Shown: positions 52,340-60,873, counted from the stretch's first letter. The stretch: DNA of 64,000 bases from Mesolinea sp040772305 (GCA_040772305.1 JAXGYK010000001.1:558001-622000); one strand, 5' to 3'. The notes: a model not told the origin generated them from the sequence alone. A program made the numbers and translations.

Positions 52340-53509
52340 ATGATCACTACCCTTAAGACCAATTACACCGTCCGGGATATCTGCGAAGGCTTCGTCTACA
52401 ACGAACTGGAAGGCAAGGGCCTCTTCGGCCTCGCCGGCCGCCTTACCATCCAGCCCGAATACCAGCGCAACTACTTTTACTCCGACGGCAAAAAAGACGT
52501 CGCCGTCATCGATTCCCTGCTCAAAGGCTACCCCCTGGGCCTGATCTATTTCAATAAAGTGGATGACGAGCACCTGGAAGTGCTGGACGGCCAGCAGCGC
52601 ATCACCAGCTTCGGGCGTTTTGTCACCAACAAATTCGCCATCAAGGACCGCAACGGCATGCAGCAATACTTCGGCGGTCTGGCCAAAGACCAGCAGGAAA
52701 AGATCCTCTCCTCCCAGCTGCTCATCTACGAATGCGAAGGCAGCGAAAGCGAAATCAAGGAATGGTTCAAAACCATCAATATTGCCGGTGTGCCGCTCAA
52801 CGATCAGGAACTGCTCAACGCCGTGTATTCCGGCCCCTTTGTCACCCTCGCCAAAGCCGAGTTCAGCAACAGCCAGAATGCCAATATTCAAAAATGGAGC
52901 GCCTACATCAACGCGAGCGTTAACCGTCAGGGCTTTTTGGAGCGCGCCCTGGAATGGGTAAGCCGCGGCAAAGCCAATATCGGCGAATATATGAGCCGCC
53001 ACCGCTACGATGAACAGATCACCGAACTTAAAACCTACTTCAACGCCGTAATCGACTGGGCTTCTACTGTCTTCCTCGATGTCGAAAAAGAAATGCGCAA
53101 TCTGGACTGGGGCAATCTTTACGAAAGCTACCACCATATCCCTTACAATCCTGCCGAGGTCTCCCGCAAGGTCCGTGCCCTCTATGCCGACCCCTACGTC
53201 ACCAGCAAAAGCGGCATCTTCGAGTACATCCTTGGCGGCGAGCAGGATACCAGCCTGCTCAATGTGCGCGTTTTCGACCAGGCCGTTAAAGCCAGCATTT
53301 ATGCTGCGCAAACCGCGAAAGCGGAAGCCGAAGGCCTTTCCAACTGCCCGCTCTGCGCCCAGGGCCACGAAGCAAACCGCAATAAGATTTGGAAAGAAAA
53401 AGAAATGGAAGCCGACCACGTGACCGCCTGGAGCAAAGGCGGCGCTTCGGATATTGCCAACTGCCAGATGCTCTGCAAAACCCACAACCGCGCCAAAGGC
53501 AACCGCTAG
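52340..53509 (+). CDS. DUF262 and HNH endonuclease protein, partner of the methylase
   Basis: A 389-residue protein. The N-terminal DUF262 domain (about 10-160) has LTIQPEYQRNYFY and LEVLDGQQRITSFGRF, a ParB-like NTPase/DNase fold related to GmrS. A middle helical region follows. The C-terminal HNH module (about 335-389) has CPLCAQGH, MEADHVTAWSKGG and NCQMLCKTHNRAKG, with the metal-binding His and Asn in place. Such proteins cut modified or foreign DNA. One base separates it from the EcoRI-type methylase stop, so they should form a restriction-modification pair in which this is the restriction part. Confidence 0.88.
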   Translation: MITTLKTNYTVRDICEGFVYNELEGKGLFGLAGRLTIQPEYQRNYFYSDGKKDVAVIDSLLKGYPLGLIYFNKVDDEHLEVLDGQQRITSFGRFVTNKFAIKDRNGMQQYFGGLAKDQQEKILSSQLLIYECEGSESEIKEWFKTINIAGVPLNDQELLNAVYSGPFVTLAKAEFSNSQNANIQKWSAYINASVNRQGFLERALEWVSRGKANIGEYMSRHRYDEQITELKTYFNAVIDWASTVFLDVEKEMRNLDWGNLYESYHHIPYNPAEVSRKVRALYADPYVTSKSGIFEYILGGEQDTSLLNVRVFDQAVKASIYAAQTAKAEAEGLSNCPLCAQGHEANRNKIWKEKEMEADHVTAWSKGGASDIANCQMLCKTHNRAKGNR

Positions 53510-53584
53510 TTCTACCCAGTCTAAGCGAAAGCCAGGGCAGGCCCTCCGGCTGTGCATAATAGCCGCATAATTTCATTGATGCGT

Positions 53585-54259
53585 TTACAAAGGCGGCAAT
53601 AAGCTTCCGTTGCGCTTCAGCCATTCGCGCCGGCGGGCATAGTCCGGCAAAATGCCCTTCACCAAAGCCCAAAATGCCGCGCTGTGGTTGTGCTGGCGCA
53701 AATGCGCCAGCTCATGCACCGCTACATACTCGATGCAGTCCAAAGGTACCATCGCCAGCCGCAGGCTGAAATTCAGGCTCCCCCTGGCGGAGCAGGAGCC
53801 CCAGCGCCGTTTTGCGCTATTAATGCGCATGACCTGCGGGTTCACAGCCAGCCGAGGGGCATGCAGCGCGACAAAGCCGCTCACTATCCGGCGCGTCTCG
53901 GCCCGGTAAAAAGCCTCCAGCGCTGCCCGCATGGCCTTCTTGGTCCCTTTGGGCAGCACGATCTCCCGCGCCTCATTCAGGTATGCCTTGCGCGCTCCCG
54001 GCAGCAAACGCAGGGGCAGATTCTCGCCCAGATAGCGGATCAGTTCCCCTTCCAGATATGCATAGGGCGCTACCGGCGCCTGGACTTTGGCCATTTTCTG
54101 GCGCGCTTTTTCCAGCCAGCTCCTATGCGCAGTTACAAAGGCCTCAATGGCGGCATTGCTGGTGCCCAGGGGGGCGCGCACCTGCACCCAGCCCCCGGGC
54201 AGCACCGCAAGGGTTATGCGCTTGCGCTTGCTGTAAATTACTTCGTCAACACCTTGCAT
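53585..54259 (-). CDS. YgjP-like zinc metallopeptidase (DUF45)
   Basis: A 224-residue protein using the ATG at 54259. It has the DUF45/YgjP layout: an N-terminal beta part with YSKRKRITLAVLPGGWVQVR, a helical part, then RWGSCSARGSLNFSLRLA, and the zinc motif VAVHELAHLRQHNHSAAFW (HExxH near 183-187). Such proteins are often found beside restriction systems or fused to HsdR. It is convergent with the DUF262-HNH gene but separate. Peptidase activity is inferred from the zinc motif. Confidence 0.9.
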   Translation of the reverse strand: MQGVDEVIYSKRKRITLAVLPGGWVQVRAPLGTSNAAIEAFVTAHRSWLEKARQKMAKVQAPVAPYAYLEGELIRYLGENLPLRLLPGARKAYLNEAREIVLPKGTKKAMRAALEAFYRAETRRIVSGFVALHAPRLAVNPQVMRINSAKRRWGSCSARGSLNFSLRLAMVPLDCIEYVAVHELAHLRQHNHSAAFWALVKGILPDYARRREWLKRNGSLLPPL

Positions 54260-54283
54260 CCCAGCGATTATAAGGCCTTCAGG

Positions 54284-54289
54284 TACAAT
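54284..54289 (+). promoter_or_regulatory. Probable -10 element of a leaderless lipoprotein transcript
   Basis: TACAAT ends six bases before the ATG at 54296. No Shine-Dalgarno sequence is present and no clear -35 is seen. Confidence 0.35.
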
Positions 54290-54295
54290 CAAAGC

Positions 54296-54895
54296 ATGTT
54301 TCAAGAAGGCCAGTCAAAACCAGGCATCTGCGCCAAACTGCTCCTCGCTGTTTTGCTGCTAATATTCCTGGCGTCCTGCTATAAAGGGCCCCAGGCTCTC
54401 GTGCTGGAACTGGAAACTTACAGCGACCCTGCCGGCCGCTTCCAGCTTTCCATTCCCCAGGGCTGGCAGGCAAGCACCGAAGACGAAACCCTCTGCCTCA
54501 CCCCTCCGGACTACGACCCGGATAACCCCGGCCATCTGCGCGTATTGATTGCCCTGCTGATTGCGGAACATGAGGATCCTGAGCTTCAAATGGAAGCCAG
54601 CAAGGCCCTCCTGGAAGCCTTTTTACACAAATACCTCGACCCTGAGTTTCAATCGATCAACGAGGGGGAAACCAAGCTGGCCCGCTACCCGGCAATGCTC
54701 ATCGACTTTGGCAAGCCCTGGCAGGACAGCTACCTTACCGGACGCCAGGTTATCGCCCCCTTGCCCATCGGCAGCCTGGTTATCCTTGGCAGCGGCAGCG
54801 AAGCCAACTGGAAGGCCTTTCTGCCCACCTTTAAGCAAATGCTCCGCGATTTTAAATTTACCGGCAGCCTCCTGCCCGAACCCATAATTCCTTAA
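54296..54895 (+). CDS. Small predicted lipoprotein, function unknown
   Basis: A 199-residue protein. A short N-terminal basic region and a hydrophobic stretch end in LIFLASC, a lipobox, so it is exported and anchored. The mature part reads YSDPAGRFQLSIPQGWQAST and has a Pro/Asp-rich middle, then TKLARYPAMLIDFGKPWQDS and PTFKQMLRDFKFTGS at the end. This resembles PsbP/DUF1795-like stress lipoproteins in order (sheet, helix, sheet), but I cannot confirm a family. The longer upstream frame on this strand is antisense to the peptidase gene and is not real. Confidence 0.75.
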   Translation: MFQEGQSKPGICAKLLLAVLLLIFLASCYKGPQALVLELETYSDPAGRFQLSIPQGWQASTEDETLCLTPPDYDPDNPGHLRVLIALLIAEHEDPELQMEASKALLEAFLHKYLDPEFQSINEGETKLARYPAMLIDFGKPWQDSYLTGRQVIAPLPIGSLVILGSGSEANWKAFLPTFKQMLRDFKFTGSLLPEPIIP

Positions 54896-54947
54896 ATTTA
54901 GTCAGGTCTTGTCACAAAACAGGCCACATCCATTACAATCAGAAACG

Positions 54948-56192
54948 ATGAATAATGTAAGCCAGGAGCGCCGTTTGCCCTTCCAGTTTTGGATTATGTT
55001 AGGAGGCATGGCAGTTTCTAACCTTGGGACCAGTATGATCTGGCCCTTTTTAATGATTTTCAGCAGCCAGCGCCTGGGTCTGCCCCTTGCGGCAGTTGCC
55101 GGCCTTGTCAGCATCAATTCCGTTTGCGGGCTGATTTCTTCCATCATCGCCGGCCCGTTAATCGACCGTTACGGGCGCAAATGGCCCATGACCATTTCGC
55201 TGTTTTTGAACGCATTGGTCTATATCGGCTACCTGAATGCCGCAGAATATATGCACTTTGCCCTGCTGATGGCTGTTTCGGGCCTGGTTTCGCCTTTTCA
55301 AACCCTGGGCGCCAGCGCGATGATCACAGACATGTTCGAAGGCCCGCAGCGTGTGCAAGGCTTTGCCTACTATCGCATGGCCTACAACGTTGGTCTGGGT
55401 TTTGGCCCCATGCTGGGCGGGCTGGCGATCCGCTATTCCTACCGTTACGGCCTCATCATCGCCGCCATCAGCCTGGCGCTGCAGGGCCTGCTGCTGGCCC
55501 TCTTTGTCCATGAAACGCTGGAGCCGGAACAGCGTAAAAACGCGGGCGACATTTTACAAAACCTGGGAGGAATGCTTCAATCCTTGCGGGATGCCATCTT
55601 TGTGCACTTTCTTCTGGCCTCCACCCTGATGCAAATTTGCGTAGCCCTCATTTGGGTGCTCCTGGCAGTTTATGCAAAAACCAATTTTGGAGTTTCCGAG
55701 CTTCAGTACGGCTTGATTCCAACGACAAACGCACTCATGGTTGTTTTTCTGCAGGTATTCGTAACCCGCCATACCCGGCGCGGGCGTGATATGCGCATGA
55801 TCAGCTTCAGCGGCTTTTTTTACGTAGCTGCCATGCTGGTTGTAGCCTTCAGCCGCAGTTTTTGGGGTTTTTGGGCCGCTATGGTGGTGATGACCTGCGG
55901 AGAGCTGATCTTCTCCCCCACGGCAACCAATTTTGTCGCCAACCTTGCCCCTGCCGATAAACGCGGACGCTACCTGGGACTTTATGGGCTGGTCTGGTAT
56001 GTGGCAACTGCGGTTGGCCCCTTGGGAGCAGGCTTTTTAAGTGATGCCATTACGCCGCGGGCACCCTGGTTTGCGGGAGCAGTTTTGGGCTGCCTGGCTA
56101 TTTTGGGCTATGTCCTGCTGGACCAGCGCATGCACCATGAGCCAAAAACTCAAAGCGAAAGCGAAACCGAAACTGCCCCGTCCTCTTGCTGA
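54948..56192 (+). CDS. Major facilitator superfamily transporter, copy 1
   Basis: Using the ATG at 54948 the protein has 414 residues and twelve predicted helices. The MFS signature in the loop between helices 2 and 3 is GPLIDRYGRKWPM (about 66-78), and a second loop motif appears near LAPADKRGRYLGLYGL. It would move a small solute, drug or sugar using the proton or sodium gradient. TACAAT lies eight bases before the start, and no ribosome site is present. The next gene is its close paralogue. Confidence 0.85.
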   Translation: MNNVSQERRLPFQFWIMLGGMAVSNLGTSMIWPFLMIFSSQRLGLPLAAVAGLVSINSVCGLISSIIAGPLIDRYGRKWPMTISLFLNALVYIGYLNAAEYMHFALLMAVSGLVSPFQTLGASAMITDMFEGPQRVQGFAYYRMAYNVGLGFGPMLGGLAIRYSYRYGLIIAAISLALQGLLLALFVHETLEPEQRKNAGDILQNLGGMLQSLRDAIFVHFLLASTLMQICVALIWVLLAVYAKTNFGVSELQYGLIPTTNALMVVFLQVFVTRHTRRGRDMRMISFSGFFYVAAMLVVAFSRSFWGFWAAMVVMTCGELIFSPTATNFVANLAPADKRGRYLGLYGLVWYVATAVGPLGAGFLSDAITPRAPWFAGAVLGCLAILGYVLLDQRMHHEPKTQSESETETAPSSC

Positions 56193-56251
56193 AACCAATT
56201 AAGGTTGAATTTCTCCCCGCAAAGCCTGGCTTGCTCTAGAATAGCTCTTGC

Positions 56252-57466
56252 ATGAGAAAGCAGACAGAGCCCACAGAAAAACAGCGCTACCCGACCCAGT
56301 TTTGGGTGATGACCGTTGGTGTAGCCGTTGCCTCGCTGGGCGTGACCATGATTTGGCCTTTCATGATGATCTTCACCAGCGAGCGTCTGGGCCTGCCCAT
56401 GGCTTCGGTTACCTCGCTGATGACCATCAACTCCATCTGCGGGCTCTTCTCCTCGATTATCGTGGGGCCAATCCTGGACCGCTACGGACGGAAAACTCCC
56501 ATGATGCTGGGCTACGTTGGCAACGCCATTGTGTATCTGGGCTATTTGGGTGCCAGCCAGTATTGGCACTTTGCGCTTTGCATGGCACTTACGGGCCTGG
56601 CAGGGCCATTTATGCGCGTGGGTGCCAGCGCCATGATCGCCGATATGTTCTCCGGGGAGCAGCGCACCCATGCCTTTGCGGTGTATCGTATGGTCAACAA
56701 TATCGGCTTTGGTTCCGGCCCTATTCTGGGGGGCCTGGCCTTGCAGACTTCCTATAACTTTGGCCTGATTGCAGCGGCCGCTTCTATTGGCTTACAAGCC
56801 TTGCTTACCTTGTTCTTCGTTCCCGAAACTTTGGAGCCAGACCAGCGCAATACCGGTGAAAGCATCCTCCAAAACCTGATGGGCATGCTGCAGGCACTGA
56901 AGGATAAAATTCTGGTGCATATGCTGGCCGCATCTACCCTGCAGGAAATCTGCGCCCGCATGGTTTGGGTACTGCTGGCAGTGTACGCTAAAGTCAATTT
57001 TGGCATCAGTGAAGTGCGTTACGGGTTCATCCCTACGGTAAATGCTCTAATGGTGGTTCTTCTGCAGGTAATCGTTACCCAGGTTACACGCAAACACCGC
57101 GAGCCCGCAATGATGGGCCTGGGTGCGGCCCTTTATACGCTGGCGCATCTCATGCTGGCCTTGGCCAACGGATTCTGGGGCCTGATGGCTGCAATGGTGG
57201 TGCTGACCTTTGGCGAGTTAATCATCGCGCCTACATCCACCGTTTTTGTTGCCAACCTGGCTCCGCCGGATAAGCGCGGCCGTTATCTGGGCATCTATGG
57301 TCTGATGTGGTATGTTTCCCTGGCTATTGGGCCGCTTTTTGCCGGAATTATGACCGATACCTACGGCCCGCGTGCGCCCTGGTATGGCGGTATGGTCATT
57401 GGTCTGATTTCGGTCATTGCTTTTATCTCGCTTGACCGACGCTCCAAAAATCACCAACCCGCATAA
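56252..57466 (+). CDS. Major facilitator superfamily transporter, copy 2
   Basis: A 404-residue paralogue of the preceding transporter, with shared segments MIWPFMMIFTSERLGLPMAS, GPILDRYGRKTPMML and ANLAPPDKRGRYLGIYGL. The two probably arose by tandem duplication and carry different substrates or form a pair. TAGAAT ends nine bases before the ATG; no Shine-Dalgarno is visible. Substrate is unknown. Confidence 0.85.
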   Translation: MRKQTEPTEKQRYPTQFWVMTVGVAVASLGVTMIWPFMMIFTSERLGLPMASVTSLMTINSICGLFSSIIVGPILDRYGRKTPMMLGYVGNAIVYLGYLGASQYWHFALCMALTGLAGPFMRVGASAMIADMFSGEQRTHAFAVYRMVNNIGFGSGPILGGLALQTSYNFGLIAAAASIGLQALLTLFFVPETLEPDQRNTGESILQNLMGMLQALKDKILVHMLAASTLQEICARMVWVLLAVYAKVNFGISEVRYGFIPTVNALMVVLLQVIVTQVTRKHREPAMMGLGAALYTLAHLMLALANGFWGLMAAMVVLTFGELIIAPTSTVFVANLAPPDKRGRYLGIYGLMWYVSLAIGPLFAGIMTDTYGPRAPWYGGMVIGLISVIAFISLDRRSKNHQPA

Positions 57467-57493
57467 AAGCCCTCCTTTAAGCTGCCGGACTGC

Positions 57494-57522
57494 TTGACAG
57501 CCGCTTTGGCTTCGGGCATAAT
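57494..57522 (+). promoter_or_regulatory. Promoter of the LuxR-type gene
   Basis: TTGACA (57494-57499), a 17-base spacer and CATAAT (57517-57522) make a near-consensus promoter. Transcription would start near 57529, giving a leader of about 16 bases without a Shine-Dalgarno sequence. Confidence 0.65.
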
Positions 57523-57544
57523 AGAACAGATATTCTAATTCCCT

Positions 57545-57973
57545 ATGACTGAGATCTATGTTTTCCATCACGACCAGGCGCCGCAGCGCATCACCCGCTC
57601 CGAGAGCCCGGAGCTGATTGTCCACCGGATTAATCAGGGCGACTGGGAGCCGTACTTTGGTTATTCACCCGAACCGCGCCAGGCCTGGCAGGCAACGCGT
57701 TTTGGAAAGCATGTGGTTGTTGCCGAGCCTGAGCCGAACATTGAATTCCCAGACCTGCAGCTTACCCCGCGCGAGCTCCAGGCCCTGCAATGTTTGGCAG
57801 CCGGTCTCAACCAGGGCCAGGCGGCCTTTCAGATGCATATCGATGTGCGCACCCTGCGCGGTTATTGCACGCGCCTGCGCGCCAAGCTCAAGTGCCGCAC
57901 CATGATGCAAGCCATTGCCCTGGCTGCTGCCATTGGCCTCGTCAAGCCCGATTTGGACCTGCTTTTTGATTAA
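57545..57973 (+). CDS. LuxR-type helix-turn-helix protein
   Basis: A 142-residue protein. The first 70 residues (MTEIYVFHHDQAPQRITRSE and on) have no receiver-domain residues. The C-terminal 65 residues are a LuxR/GerE helix-turn-helix: LTPRELQALQCLAAGLNQGQ, MHIDVRTLRGYCTRLRAKL, CRTMMQAIALAAAIGLV. It should bind DNA. The N-terminus may sense a ligand or partner. No kinase is adjacent. Confidence 0.8.
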   Translation: MTEIYVFHHDQAPQRITRSESPELIVHRINQGDWEPYFGYSPEPRQAWQATRFGKHVVVAEPEPNIEFPDLQLTPRELQALQCLAAGLNQGQAAFQMHIDVRTLRGYCTRLRAKLKCRTMMQAIALAAAIGLVKPDLDLLFD

Positions 57974-58084
57974 TCTGTCTAAGACCCAGTGCAAGAAACA
58001 AAGCTCAGGCAAACGTTAAGCACCCAGACAGGCCCTGCTTGATGCTGTTTGATCCTGTTTTTGGGGCTGTAAATTCCCGTTAAG

Positions 58085-58110
58085 AAGAAAAAACCCCTGC
58101 ATGCAGGGGC
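58085..58110 (-). terminator. Rho-independent terminator after the ferredoxin gene
   Basis: CCCCTGCATGCAGGGG (58094-58109) is a perfect 16-base palindrome. On the minus strand it is followed by six T and CTTCTT. It lies 21 bases past the ferredoxin stop. Confidence 0.85.
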
Positions 58111-58130
58111 TGAAATAGTTCGAAAAGATC

Positions 58131-58322
58131 TTACTCTTCGATGGCGATAGCGGCTTCAGGACATTCTTCAGCAGCTTCTTTAGCCGCTTCCTGATTCTCT
58201 TCGGCAATGGGGTCTTGCAAAACTTCAGCATAGGGTTCTGCTGCCAGGCTAAAAACCTCTGGAGCAATACCTTCGCAAATGCCACAGCCAATGCACAAAT
58301 CCTGATCAACAACAGCTTTCAT
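58131..58322 (-). CDS. Small single-cluster ferredoxin
   Basis: A 63-residue electron carrier starting MKAVVDQDLCIGCGICEGIA. Cys residues at C-x2-C-x2-C (positions 10, 13, 16) plus the late Cys in EECPEAAI (near 54) match the monocluster [4Fe-4S] ferredoxins of anaerobes. The rest is Ala/Glu-rich. The ATG at 58322 has GGAGAAGGAA just before. It sits 22 bases after the relic of another ferredoxin. Confidence 0.93.
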   Translation of the reverse strand: MKAVVDQDLCIGCGICEGIAPEVFSLAAEPYAEVLQDPIAEENQEAAKEAAEECPEAAIAIEE

Positions 58323-58344
58323 TTCCTTCTCCTTTATGAAATTC

Positions 58345-58476
58345 TTAGAGTTCTTGCGTAGCAGAAACAGGGACTGACCCTTGCTCTGTTTTAGCTTTGA
58401 CAGACTCGCTGCAATCTTCCGCTTCAAGGAGTATAGCAGCCTCCGGACAATCCTCAGCACCTTGCCGCTCACGCGT
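58345..58476 (-). pseudogene. Relic of a second ferredoxin gene
   Basis: On the minus strand a frame reads ERQGAEDCPEAAILLEAEDC then SESVKAKTEQGSVPVSATQE and ends at TAA 58345-58347. AEDCPEAAI copies the C-terminal cluster motif of the intact ferredoxin (EECPEAAI) next to it. The N-terminal CxxCxxC part is absent and the frame is blocked by a stop upstream. It is probably the tail of a tandem duplicate. Confidence 0.6.
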
Positions 58477-58607
58477 TCAGGGTCTGAATGCAACCCCTAG
58501 TATAACATGCAGCAAGCCTTCGGAAGGCCTGAATATAGAGTCAAAACAGGTATAAAAAATCCAGGAAACGTTCGCATATCCTGTCTTTTTAGCTTGGGAA
58601 GGAAAAG

Positions 58608-59528
58608 CTATTTGATTTCAACGTACAAGTCAAAATTCTGAGCAGCTGAGCCCGCTGCTGAAAAGACATTCAAAATATAATCGCCGGTTACTGGCAGTTT
58701 TCCATCGTAACTTGCGTCTGTGCCCATAGGAGATTTGAGAACAGTACCTTCCACGGCATAGATCGAAAGGCCCAAACCAGGCGTATTTACACTGGCCTTT
58801 AAGTTTTGCCCTGCCTTGGCGTACACAATAAATTGCATTGAGCTGCCATTTCCAGCCTGGCCCTTCCCGCTGAGCACGCTGCTGCCTGCAGCAAAGCTGA
58901 GGCGGACCGGAATACTCATATAAAGGCTGAAATCTGCATCGTATTTGCCGCCATGGACGTCGATGTACCAATCACCGCCTTCAGGAAGGTAAACTCGAAA
59001 ATAGGTCCAACCCTTCTCCTTTGGCAGAAGCACCGTCCCTCCGGGGTTGCGCATCCCCAGCACCGCATCTGCGCTGTTGCTTAAGGTCAGGTTTACCAGC
59101 TGGCCCTTCAATGCCCGAAAGACATAGCGCACGGTTTTACCAGCCAGTACTTTACCCGTGGTGCTCAAATCGGTAGCGCCTTGGGCCATACTTAGCCGGT
59201 TATCTGTACTGCTGCTGCCCGGTGGAACTACGCCGCCTGGCGTAGCCGTTACATAAACAATTTGGGTCACAATTACCGGTTCAGGAGTTTCGCTGGCAGG
59301 CAGCACACCGCCAGAGATGTCTGTTGCTGCTAAAGCTTCGGGGCCTGGCGTCGCGTTTTGCGGTAAGGCTGCAGTACTCTCTGCCATGGCAGTCATCGTC
59401 CCGTGTGCTGATTGAGCGATATCTGTCAACGAGGCATCCTGGCTTACGGGGGTGAGTATACAGGCTGTTAATCCAAAAACAAGAATAACCAGGCTTAATG
59501 TAATTGCAGAAACCTTCTTTTTCATCAT
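58608..59528 (-). CDS. PPC-domain-like lipoprotein
   Basis: A 306-residue protein with a lipoprotein signal (KVSAITLSLVILVFGLTAC; lipobox GLTAC). A Thr/Pro/Ala linker (VYVTATPGG) typical of Anaerolineae surface proteins follows. The rest reads as two beta-sandwich domains of pre-peptidase C-terminal (PPC) type (VLAGKTVRYVFRALKGQLVN, FIVYAKAGQNLKASV, with GDYILNVFSAAGS). No catalytic residues are visible, so it probably binds envelope or extracellular polymer. A GGAGAT precedes the start. Confidence 0.75.
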   Translation of the reverse strand: MMKKKVSAITLSLVILVFGLTACILTPVSQDASLTDIAQSAHGTMTAMAESTAALPQNATPGPEALAATDISGGVLPASETPEPVIVTQIVYVTATPGGVVPPGSSSTDNRLSMAQGATDLSTTGKVLAGKTVRYVFRALKGQLVNLTLSNSADAVLGMRNPGGTVLLPKEKGWTYFRVYLPEGGDWYIDVHGGKYDADFSLYMSIPVRLSFAAGSSVLSGKGQAGNGSSMQFIVYAKAGQNLKASVNTPGLGLSIYAVEGTVLKSPMGTDASYDGKLPVTGDYILNVFSAAGSAAQNFDLYVEIK

Positions 59529-59620
59529 ATCTCCATTAGAGCAGCTTACCCCATGCCAAGTACTTTTGTTTCCTCATTCATAGCTGATTCTTTGAAAGTC
59601 GGCGTTTGCTTCTTTCCCCT

Positions 59621-60682
59621 TTAATTCTGCTCCTTAAGCCATTTTTCAATGTTTTCAATCACATTCTCGGTATACAATATCTTGGCTATTCGATTACCTG
59701 ATACGAGAAACTGAAAATTGCCGAATCGTGTATTGTGAACCACGTTCGCACCCATCTGGAAATTGCCTGCTCCTACAAGATCATCTGCTTCATCCTCTGT
59801 CATGCCTGGCCTTACTGTTTTCAAGCCTGTGAGCAGCTTTTTTGCAGCGTTTATTTCCGCAGCTTTTTTCTTTGCCTCGAGGCCCTTGACCTCTACATGC
59901 ATATCTTCGAGACATTTTGCAATTGTTTTTACTACCATCTCATCAGTTGCGGTATCAAGAGCATTTTTCAGGCTCTCCACCGCATCCGGTGTGCCGATTT
60001 TCGCCAGACCCTGAATTATGTATACTTGTTCATATCCGGGAATAGTCTGATCTGTGATTCCTTCCTGTAGAACCTCAAGTGCAGAAGGGGATCCTGTAGC
60101 TGCGAGCGCTCGAAGCACCATCCAGGGTTTTTCCGGGTTATGCTTGAGCTCTTTCAAAAGAACGGGAACTGCGTCCTCACCAATCTCTCCAAGTGCATTG
60201 ACAGCAGCCTCTGCGGCAGTGAAATCCTGTCCTTCACGATATGCGAGTACGATAGCAAGCAGAGGTTCAATCGCATCTTTTTCTTTCAGTCGTCCGAGTG
60301 CCTTTGCCGCACACTCTACCACATAATTATCTGGATCATTCAAAGAAACAAGAAAAATTTCCCTGTTTACTTCCGGTGCTCCGGCCCTGGATAAAGCAAT
60401 CTCACTTAATGCTGTCAATGCCCTTGCACGCACATTCCAGGCAGGATCATTTTTTGCTGCATCAAGAAGTGCGGCAACCGCCTTTGGATTCTTTGACTTT
60501 CCCAGTTCATCTGCAGCATTTCCACGAAGATTATCCTGTGAAAACTCTTCAACGCGATTTTGAGTAAGCACTGCGATATTTTGTTTCTCCGCAGAGGTCA
60601 AAGCTGTATCTGGAGTTTTCATTCCCTTTGCTTTCTGTACAGTATTGGCAGTCTTCTTCTTAAAAAAATCCAATAAACCCAT
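59621..60682 (-). CDS. HEAT-repeat protein with SmpA/OmlA-like end
   Basis: A 353-residue cytoplasmic protein. About 30 basic N-terminal residues are followed by eight or so HEAT/PBS-lyase-type repeats (GKSKNPKAVAALLDAAKNDP, WNVRARALTALSEIAL, VVECAAKALGRLKEKDAIEP). The C-terminal 75 residues have LKTVRPGMTEDEADDLVGAG and look like the short SmpA/OmlA (BLIP-like) fold. The first is a protein-binding scaffold; the second usually appears in outer-membrane assembly lipoproteins, which is odd here without a signal peptide. More AT-rich than its neighbours, so it may be acquired. Confidence 0.8.
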   Translation of the reverse strand: MGLLDFFKKKTANTVQKAKGMKTPDTALTSAEKQNIAVLTQNRVEEFSQDNLRGNAADELGKSKNPKAVAALLDAAKNDPAWNVRARALTALSEIALSRAGAPEVNREIFLVSLNDPDNYVVECAAKALGRLKEKDAIEPLLAIVLAYREGQDFTAAEAAVNALGEIGEDAVPVLLKELKHNPEKPWMVLRALAATGSPSALEVLQEGITDQTIPGYEQVYIIQGLAKIGTPDAVESLKNALDTATDEMVVKTIAKCLEDMHVEVKGLEAKKKAAEINAAKKLLTGLKTVRPGMTEDEADDLVGAGNFQMGANVVHNTRFGNFQFLVSGNRIAKILYTENVIENIEKWLKEQN

Positions 60683-60723
60683 GTGTGATCTTCCTCCTGT
60701 TTTTTACGTACCATCAAGTTATT

Positions 60724-60873
60724 TTATTCCAGATTCAGCGTTTTTTCTTCTTCGGATTCTATATAGGATGTCCCTAATTTTGGATAAATCAGGATCAGAT
60801 TGTCTTTGTAAAATGCGTCAGCTGAAAAAGTAATATCGCTTTGTTTGGTAAGCACCAAATGATAATGCCTTAG
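60724..60873 (-). pseudogene. Possible 3' remnant of an unrecognised gene
   Basis: A minus-strand frame of about 50 codons without a start reads HYHLVLTKQSDITFSADAFY then KDNLILIYPKLGTSYIESEE and EKTLNLE before a TAA. A stop just upstream (60874-60876) closes it. It resembles a real C-terminus, but I do not recognise the family. It lies 42 bases upstream of the HEAT gene. The remaining 60874-61087 holds only a small hairpin (61040-61059, GGGCAA/TTGCCC). Confidence 0.35.

Noticed and set aside
52313..53557. A 414-codon open frame on the minus strand
   Set aside because: It is antisense to the DUF262-HNH gene, whose motifs are clear; the frame arises from codon bias in GC-rich DNA.
53684..54295. 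Upstream extension of the lipoprotein reading frame
   Set aside because: This part is antisense to the YgjP-like peptidase; the signal peptide starts only at 54296.
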